From Kiritimatiellia bacterium (GTDB lineage Bacteria; Verrucomicrobiota; Kiritimatiellia; RFP12; UBA1067), in the NCBI GenBank assembly GCA_904502135.1, contig CAJGDE010000068.1, forward strand, positions 1 through 10,774: DNA of 10,774 nt. The letters run 5' to 3'. Both the position numbers and the translations under genes were made by a program. A model generated the notes under the pieces. That model was not told where the DNA came from. It did no database searches and saw only the letters and a program-made list of their open reading frames with translations. Positions 6,359 to 10,774 of this stretch are shown piece after piece; the first letter of the stretch is position 1; each line of letters begins with the position of its first letter.

Positions 6359-6435
6359 TGGTGGACCCGGCGGGACTTGAACCCACGACCCGGAGATTAT
6401 GAGTCACCTGCTCTGACCGACTGAGCTACGGGTCC
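6359..6435 (-). tRNA. tRNA with anticodon CAT (Ile2 or elongator Met)
   Basis: Read on the minus strand, the 77-nt sequence folds as a complete cloverleaf with an encoded CCA end. The acceptor stem GGACCCG/CGGGTCC is perfect and the D-arm is GCTC/GAGC. The anticodon stem GGTGA/TCTCC has one T-T mismatch at 29:41, with loop CTCATAA. The variable loop is 5 nt, and the T-arm GTGGG/CCCGC has one G-T pair and the TTCAAGT loop. The anticodon is CAT. It is not an initiator: it has a paired first base (G1-C72) and no run of three G-C pairs at the base of the anticodon stem. C4-G69 and C5-G68 and the local match to E. coli tRNA-Ile2 (CAGG-GACTCATAATC pattern) favour the lysidine-modified Ile2 tRNA reading AUA. 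Elongator Met remains possible. Confidence 0.93.
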
Positions 6436-6448
6436 ACAACAAGGACAT

Positions 6449-6477
6449 AGTATATCATTTATTTAGTTCATGTGCAA
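6449..6477 (-). promoter_or_regulatory. tRNA promoter on the minus strand
   Basis: On the minus strand TTGCAC (plus 6472-6477) and TATACT (plus 6449-6454) are spaced by exactly 17 bp. The -10 ends 13 bases before the first tRNA base, so the primary transcript has only a short 5' leader. The site lies within the 65-bp divergent gap shared with the branching-enzyme gene. Confidence 0.65.
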
Positions 6478-6500
6478 TGGTCAAATATAGGAAATAAAGT

Positions 6501-8507
6501 ATGGCAAAATTGCTTGATGACAGTTGGCTTGAGCCTTATAAGGATAAGATAAAAATGCGCGCTGAAAAAGCGCGAAATAGAGCCATCTCTCTCGCCGGTG
6601 GCGCGGGAAGGCTTTCTGATTGGGCAAATGCACATCTTTACTACGGGCTTCATAAATGCGATGACGGGTGGGTTTTTAGAGAATGGGCGCCGCGTGCCAC
6701 GAGCATGTGGCTTGTCGGCGATTTTAATTCTTGGAAGATCGATCCCGAATTTGAGGTAATGCGTATTCCTGGTAGCGACGTATGGGAACTTAGAGTCCCC
6801 TTGGAGCGCATTTCGCACGGGCAGCATTACCATCTTGAAATGAGGTGGGATCAAGGGCGGGCGGAGCGTATTCCTGCGTATGCAAGGCGGGTCGTTCAAG
6901 ACCCGTCGACTAATCTTTTTTCAGCACAAGTCTATGAGCCAGATCATCCGTATCTTTGGCGCCATAAAAGACCTAAGGTCGCACGCGGCGGAAAAACCCC
7001 GCGTAAGATTTATGAAGCTCACATCGGCATGGCCGGAGAAGAGGCGCGGGTTTCGACGTACAGGGAGTTTGCCGAAAATCTGCTGCCGCGCATAAAAGCC
7101 TCGGGCTACGATACGGTGCAGCTTATGGCTGTTATGGAACATCCGTATTATGGCTCTTTCGGCTATCACGTCAGTTCCTTTTTCGCGCCATCGTCGCGTT
7201 TCGGAACTCCAGATGAGCTGAAAGAACTCGTTGACGAGGCTCATAATCTCGGGCTTTCCGTAATAATGGATCTCGTTCATAGTCATGCGGTCAAAAACGA
7301 GCGTGATGGGCTTTCTCGTTTCGACGGGACGGATTATCAGTATTTTCATTCGGGCTCAAGGGGGGAGCATCCAGCGTGGGACAGCCGTATTTTTGATTAC
7401 GGTAAAACGCAGGTTCTGCATTTTCTTCTTTCGAATTGCAAGTATTGGCTTGAAGAATTTCATTTTGACGGTTTTCGTTTCGACGGCGTTACATCAATGC
7501 TGTATCATCATCACGGGCTTGGTACGAATTTTACGGGGTATGAAATGTATTTTGACGACTCGGTCGATGAAGACGCCTGGGTGTATCTGGCGCTTGCCAA
7601 TAAAGTTATCCAAGAGGTTCTGCCGGGCGCCGTCACGATAGCGGAGGATGTCTCCGGAATGCCGGGCGTAGCGTCCCATCTAAAGGACTGCGGGCTTGGG
7701 TTTGATTACAGATTATCCATGGGCATCCCGGATTTTTGGTTTAAACTTGTTTCTGAACAGAAAGACGAGCAATGGTCGATGGGTGAGATTTTTTATCGTC
7801 TTACCGACAGACGCAAGGAAGAAAAAACCGTAAGTTACGTTGAAAGCCATGATCAGGCGCTCGTCGGCGGAAAGACGTTCTTCTTTCAATTGGGCGACAG
7901 TGAGATTTATCAAGGCATGGCTGAAGGCCAGGAAAATCTCGCCGTTGAAAGGGCGGTCGCTCTTCATAAAATGGCCAGGCTTGCGACGTATTCGTTGAAT
8001 GCGGGAGCATATCTCAATTTTATGGGTAATGAATTCGGGCATCCCGAATGGATCGACTTTCCGAGAGAAGGCAACGGCTGGAGCTTTTCTCATGCCAGGC
8101 GCCAATGGTCGCTTGCGGACGACCCGACGTTGAAATTCAAAGCTCTTGGCGATTTTGACAGAGTAATGCTCACTTTACTTAAATCCTTATCGGGAGAAGT
8201 GACGCTGCTTACCGCTGACGAAAGCGCAAAGGTGTTGGCGTTTATCCGCGCTGATTATATGTTTGTATTCAATTTTAGTTCCGAGTCGTCATATCCCGAT
8301 TTCGGTATCATAGTTCCGCCGGCCAGCAGCTGGATTCATTTGTTTGATTCGGATGAAAAGCGGTTTTCAGGGCAAGGCAGGATCGAGCCGAAACAGACGT
8401 TTTCAACAGTGTTGACGAAGGCCAACGGAGAGATTGTTCAGCAGGTTAAATTATATCTGCCACAGCGTACAGCGCTTGTTATGAAACGCGCTCGAAAATG
8501 CGTATGA
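6501..8507 (+). CDS. glgB: 1,4-alpha-glucan branching enzyme, eukaryote-type (GH13_8-like)
   Basis: The enzyme makes alpha-1,6 branches in glycogen or a similar alpha-glucan in the cytoplasm. The 668 aa have an N-terminal CBM48-like module (FREWAPRATSMWLVGDFNSW, about residues 57-80), then a GH13 barrel and a C-terminal beta domain. Catalytic residues are all present: D328 in FRFDGVTS (nucleophile), E382 in TIAEDVSG (acid/base) and D451 in VESHDQAL. The YEAHIGMAGEE start of the barrel, AVMEHPYYGSFGYHV, HSHAVKN and LYHHHGLGTNFTG resemble eukaryotic GBE1/SBE enzymes more than E. coli-type GlgB. The start has AGGA at 6489-6492, 8 nt upstream. No glycogen synthase, GlgC or debranching gene is adjacent. 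The gene stands apart from the tRNA, which reads away from it. It looks intact. Confidence 0.93.
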   Translation: MAKLLDDSWLEPYKDKIKMRAEKARNRAISLAGGAGRLSDWANAHLYYGLHKCDDGWVFREWAPRATSMWLVGDFNSWKIDPEFEVMRIPGSDVWELRVPLERISHGQHYHLEMRWDQGRAERIPAYARRVVQDPSTNLFSAQVYEPDHPYLWRHKRPKVARGGKTPRKIYEAHIGMAGEEARVSTYREFAENLLPRIKASGYDTVQLMAVMEHPYYGSFGYHVSSFFAPSSRFGTPDELKELVDEAHNLGLSVIMDLVHSHAVKNERDGLSRFDGTDYQYFHSGSRGEHPAWDSRIFDYGKTQVLHFLLSNCKYWLEEFHFDGFRFDGVTSMLYHHHGLGTNFTGYEMYFDDSVDEDAWVYLALANKVIQEVLPGAVTIAEDVSGMPGVASHLKDCGLGFDYRLSMGIPDFWFKLVSEQKDEQWSMGEIFYRLTDRRKEEKTVSYVESHDQALVGGKTFFFQLGDSEIYQGMAEGQENLAVERAVALHKMARLATYSLNAGAYLNFMGNEFGHPEWIDFPREGNGWSFSHARRQWSLADDPTLKFKALGDFDRVMLTLLKSLSGEVTLLTADESAKVLAFIRADYMFVFNFSSESSYPDFGIIVPPASSWIHLFDSDEKRFSGQGRIEPKQTFSTVLTKANGEIVQQVKLYLPQRTALVMKRARKCV

Positions 8508-8558
8508 TTTTTTAATTTAAAATGTAAATGTAAAAGCAAGAAGAAGGGAGTTTATAAA
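8508..8558. promoter_or_regulatory. AT-rich spacer and strong ribosome binding site before the phosphoesterase
   Basis: The 51-bp gap is very AT-rich in its first half. It ends with AAGGGAG at 8544-8550, 8 nt before the ATG, the same strong site used by the kdgK-like gene. A weak TAAAAT near 8517 could be a -10, but I see no matching -35, so a separate promoter is not certain. No terminator hairpin follows glgB. Confidence 0.45.
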
Positions 8559-9959
8559 ATGTCTATAGGAAGAAGAGAGTTTCTGAAAGGTGCGTCGGTC
8601 ATGGCGGTTTCCGGGATTTCCGGTGGATGCTTCGCCGATCGATTGATGCCGAAGGCACCAGATCTTCGCTTTGGCGCGATAAGCGATGTTCATCTCAGAA
8701 CTCCGGGAGATGAGAAAGAGCTTATAAAAGCGTTCACGTACTTTAAGTCAATGCGAGCGGATGCCGTAATGATTTCGGGCGATATTGCCGATACTGGTTT
8801 AATCAGCGAGCTGCGTCGTTTGGGTGAGGCTTGGGAAAAGGTGTTTCCGGGCAACAAGGGCGCGGACGGCCGACATGTTGAGAAGCTTTTTATCTACGGC
8901 AATCACGATTTCTGGGGCGCATATAACTTGATAAAAAACAAAGATCCAAGGGCGCAGAAAGATGCGATATCGTATACTGAGACGCGGCCTGCCGAAGTTT
9001 GGGAAGAGATTTTTAAAGAACCGTATAGCGATTTTTGGATAAAGGACGTAAAAGGGTATACGTTTATAGGCGGACACTGGACGAAATCTGACCAGTTCAG
9101 CGGTTTGGCAGATTTTCTTAAACTTCACAAAGATAGAATCAATCCGTCAAAGCCGTTTTTCTACACGCAGCATTCCCATCCGAAAGATACGTGCATGGGC
9201 CCGTGGGCGTGGGGACGGGATAACGGCGCGTCGACTGAGGCGCTTTCGAAGTATCCTAACGCCGTTGCCATTTCAGGTCATAGCCATTATTCTCTGACGG
9301 ATGAGCGATCCGTCTGGCAGGGCGCGTTCACTTCGATTAACGCTTCGTCTCTTCGCTACATTTCCACGGAATATGCTTTAAGGGAAAACGGTCAAGGTAA
9401 TTCGCATGGTTTCTGCGGTGAAAAGCGCAAGAGGCTTACTGAGCGCATAAAAGCTAATGACAGCGCGCATGGGATTCTTATATCCGTTTATGGGAACGAG
9501 CTTGTAATAGAGCGTAAGGATTTTTATAACAATGAGGATTTGGGGCAGAACTGGGTTATAGCTGTTCCTCCTGAGAAAGATCAGTCGTTTGAATATCGTG
9601 CCAAAAGAAATATGCCGCCGCAATTCTCCGCTGGCGCTGAAATCGAGATTGTGAAATTGGATGAAGATAAAATCCGCATAGAATTCCCCTCTGCTCGTTC
9701 GGTCGATTCAAGGCGTGTTTTTGAATATGAGATTACATCTACGCTTGTTGAAGATGGTGTCGATCTGGTGCAGCTGCAGCGCCGGGTGATAGCTAAAAAC
9801 TTTCATAAGAAAGAGAAGCCTTTGGCTAAAGACGCCTCGTGTATCATATCGCTCGGCGAGATTCCGGTAAAAGGTAATATGGTTTTCTCTGTTCGACCCG
9901 TCGATTGTTTCGGAGTTAAAGGCTCACCTATCTTCAAGAGAATAAAATTAGATTCATGA
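8559..9959 (+). CDS. Tat-exported calcineurin-like metallophosphoesterase, substrate unknown
   Basis: This 466-aa protein starts with a twin-arginine signal: GRREFLKG at residues 4-11, a hydrophobic stretch, and C24 after SGG. That end could be a weak lipobox, so a Tat lipoprotein is possible. The calcineurin-like metal-binding motifs are complete and in order: SDVH (D43, H45), SGD (D75), GNHD (N115-D117), QHSH (H205, H207) and GHSH (H241, H243). A dinuclear metal phosphoesterase folded in the cytoplasm and exported is expected. Residues from about 350 on form a beta-rich C-terminal domain of the kind seen in secreted multi-domain phosphatases. Substrate cannot be told. The stop overlaps the start of the GH28 gene (ATGA), so the two are probably translated together. 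A role linked to polysaccharide use is inferred from this neighbour only. Confidence 0.88.
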   Translation: MSIGRREFLKGASVMAVSGISGGCFADRLMPKAPDLRFGAISDVHLRTPGDEKELIKAFTYFKSMRADAVMISGDIADTGLISELRRLGEAWEKVFPGNKGADGRHVEKLFIYGNHDFWGAYNLIKNKDPRAQKDAISYTETRPAEVWEEIFKEPYSDFWIKDVKGYTFIGGHWTKSDQFSGLADFLKLHKDRINPSKPFFYTQHSHPKDTCMGPWAWGRDNGASTEALSKYPNAVAISGHSHYSLTDERSVWQGAFTSINASSLRYISTEYALRENGQGNSHGFCGEKRKRLTERIKANDSAHGILISVYGNELVIERKDFYNNEDLGQNWVIAVPPEKDQSFEYRAKRNMPPQFSAGAEIEIVKLDEDKIRIEFPSARSVDSRRVFEYEITSTLVEDGVDLVQLQRRVIAKNFHKKEKPLAKDASCIISLGEIPVKGNMVFSVRPVDCFGVKGSPIFKRIKLDS

Positions 9960-10774
9960 TGAAAACGGTTAGGATTATGAAAAGGCTGATATTCACATTC
10001 TTTGCTTTTATTTCTATTGTCGCAGAGGCTTCATCCGAGAAGAGCGAAAGAAGGGACTTTAATATTCTTTCTTACGGAGGAAGTGTTTCCAAAGCGGCTG
10101 AAGAGGCGGCCAAAAACGGGGGTGGGCGTATTGTCGTTCCAAAGGGTGTGTGGAGAAGCGGTACGATTTGGCTTAAAGATCATTGCGAGCTCCATCTTGA
10201 GAAAGGCGCTGTGATTCTTGGGTCGACAAATCAGAAGGATTATAACGCGAATGATGTTTTCCCAGAGAACTTCCATAGCGTAGGCGAAGAGTGGAGCGGC
10301 GCTCATCTTATTCTTGCGTACAAAGCAGAGGATGTCGCCATCACGGGTGAAGGCACGATTGACGGCAATGGTCCTCAGTTCTTCGGTCAGACGCAGGAGG
10401 AAGGTTGGTTTCCGTGGTATAAATACGGCATTAAACTTCATCCGATCGACCGCGAGTGGTTTCGCCCAGGCCCGATGGTCGCGATGTTCTTAACGAAGAA
10501 TATCCGCATAGAGGGCGTGACGCTCAAGAATACTCCATGCTGGACGGTGCACTTACGCTGCTGCGAAGATGTCGTCATGCGCGGTGTTACCGTTGACGCA
10601 GATCGTGAAATAGCAAACTCCGACGGCTTTTCCATTGACTGCACGAAAAATGTCGTCGTAAAAGATTGTGTTCTTAAGACGGGCGATGACGGGTTTGCCA
10701 TCCGTGCCTCTTGCAAGCTTCACGCATCTAGCAATGTTTGCGAGAATATAAAAGTCGAAAATTGCGATGTCTCA
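9956..10774 (+). CDS. GH28 polygalacturonase-like glycosidase, 3' end outside the window
   Basis: The frame is open for 273 codons to the right edge, so the C-terminus is missing. An N-terminal signal peptide is clear: basic KRL, a hydrophobic stretch rich in Phe and Ile, then AEA before SSE, with likely cleavage after A25. The mature part begins the right-handed parallel beta-helix. GGGRIVVPKG, SGTIWLK and LHLEKGAVILGS are typical of bacterial GH28, followed by EGTIDGNG. Catalytic motifs NSDG (D223) and GDD (D244, D245) are present; the later GHG and RIK motifs lie beyond the edge. The segment after the DFNILSYGG opening is shorter than the usual GDG...DT stretch. It should hydrolyse pectic galacturonan or a related uronic-acid glycan outside the cytoplasm. 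Starts at 9956, 9959 and 9977 are possible; 9956 is chosen for the ATGA overlap with the phosphoesterase stop. Confidence 0.88.
   Translation, partial: MMKTVRIMKRLIFTFFAFISIVAEASSEKSERRDFNILSYGGSVSKAAEEAAKNGGGRIVVPKGVWRSGTIWLKDHCELHLEKGAVILGSTNQKDYNANDVFPENFHSVGEEWSGAHLILAYKAEDVAITGEGTIDGNGPQFFGQTQEEGWFPWYKYGIKLHPIDREWFRPGPMVAMFLTKNIRIEGVTLKNTPCWTVHLRCCEDVVMRGVTVDADREIANSDGFSIDCTKNVVVKDCVLKTGDDGFAIRASCKLHASSNVCENIKVENCDVS

Noticed and set aside
6336..6410. Small plus-strand ORF starting at GTG after GGAGGAAGG, near 6359
   Set aside because: The frame is the exact antisense of the tRNA and stops within it. The purine-rich ribosome-site match is probably chance.
10031..10441. 136-aa minus-strand open frame at the right end
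   Set aside because: It is antisense to the GH28 gene, which has a signal peptide and catalytic motifs. The reverse frame has none.

Overview
The window is a bacterial chromosome segment with compact, mostly plus-strand housekeeping and carbohydrate-metabolism genes. I recognise eight protein genes (the last cut by the right edge) and one tRNA on the minus strand. No phage, IS, CRISPR or plasmid genes are visible. The set suggests a Gram-negative, polysaccharide-degrading bacterium, possibly of the Planctomycetes-Verrucomicrobia-Chlamydiae group (for example Kiritimatiellota or a relative). The grounds are a CAAX-protease-like protein of the kind linked to PEP-CTERM/exosortase systems, a eukaryote-type GH13 branching enzyme, a Tat-exported phosphoesterase and a secreted GH28 pectinase. 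This taxonomic guess is inference and of low confidence.

Layout. Bases 1-377 carry no convincing gene. They hold a GC-rich block with a run of tiny back-to-back hairpins (23-146) and then the promoter and leader of a KDG-kinase-like sugar kinase (378-1478). A hairpin lies in the 93-bp gap before hom. A -35/-10 pair at 1513-1542 probably starts an operon of hom (homoserine dehydrogenase), lysC (aspartate kinase), a UPF0210/DUF711 'PFL family' gene and a CPBP membrane protease. Gaps in this run are 18 and 11 bp, then a stop/start overlap.

The 6286-6500 gap contains an inverted repeat with an embedded extended -10, then a minus-strand tRNA with anticodon CAT and its own promoter. After it comes the glycogen branching enzyme (6501-8507). 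A Tat-signal metallophosphoesterase (8559-9959) follows and overlaps by an ATGA junction the start of a secreted polygalacturonase-like GH28 enzyme (9956 to beyond the window).

How they fit together. hom and lysC are the two ACT-regulated enzymes of the aspartate pathway (threonine, methionine and lysine branches). The UPF0210 protein has no settled function, and its place directly after two ACT-domain enzymes is a useful hint. The GH28 enzyme would release galacturonate outside the cytoplasm, and KDG kinase acts on the KDG formed from galacturonate inside. The two genes lie about 8.5 kb apart, so this is a pathway link and not an operon. The branching enzyme points to glycogen storage.
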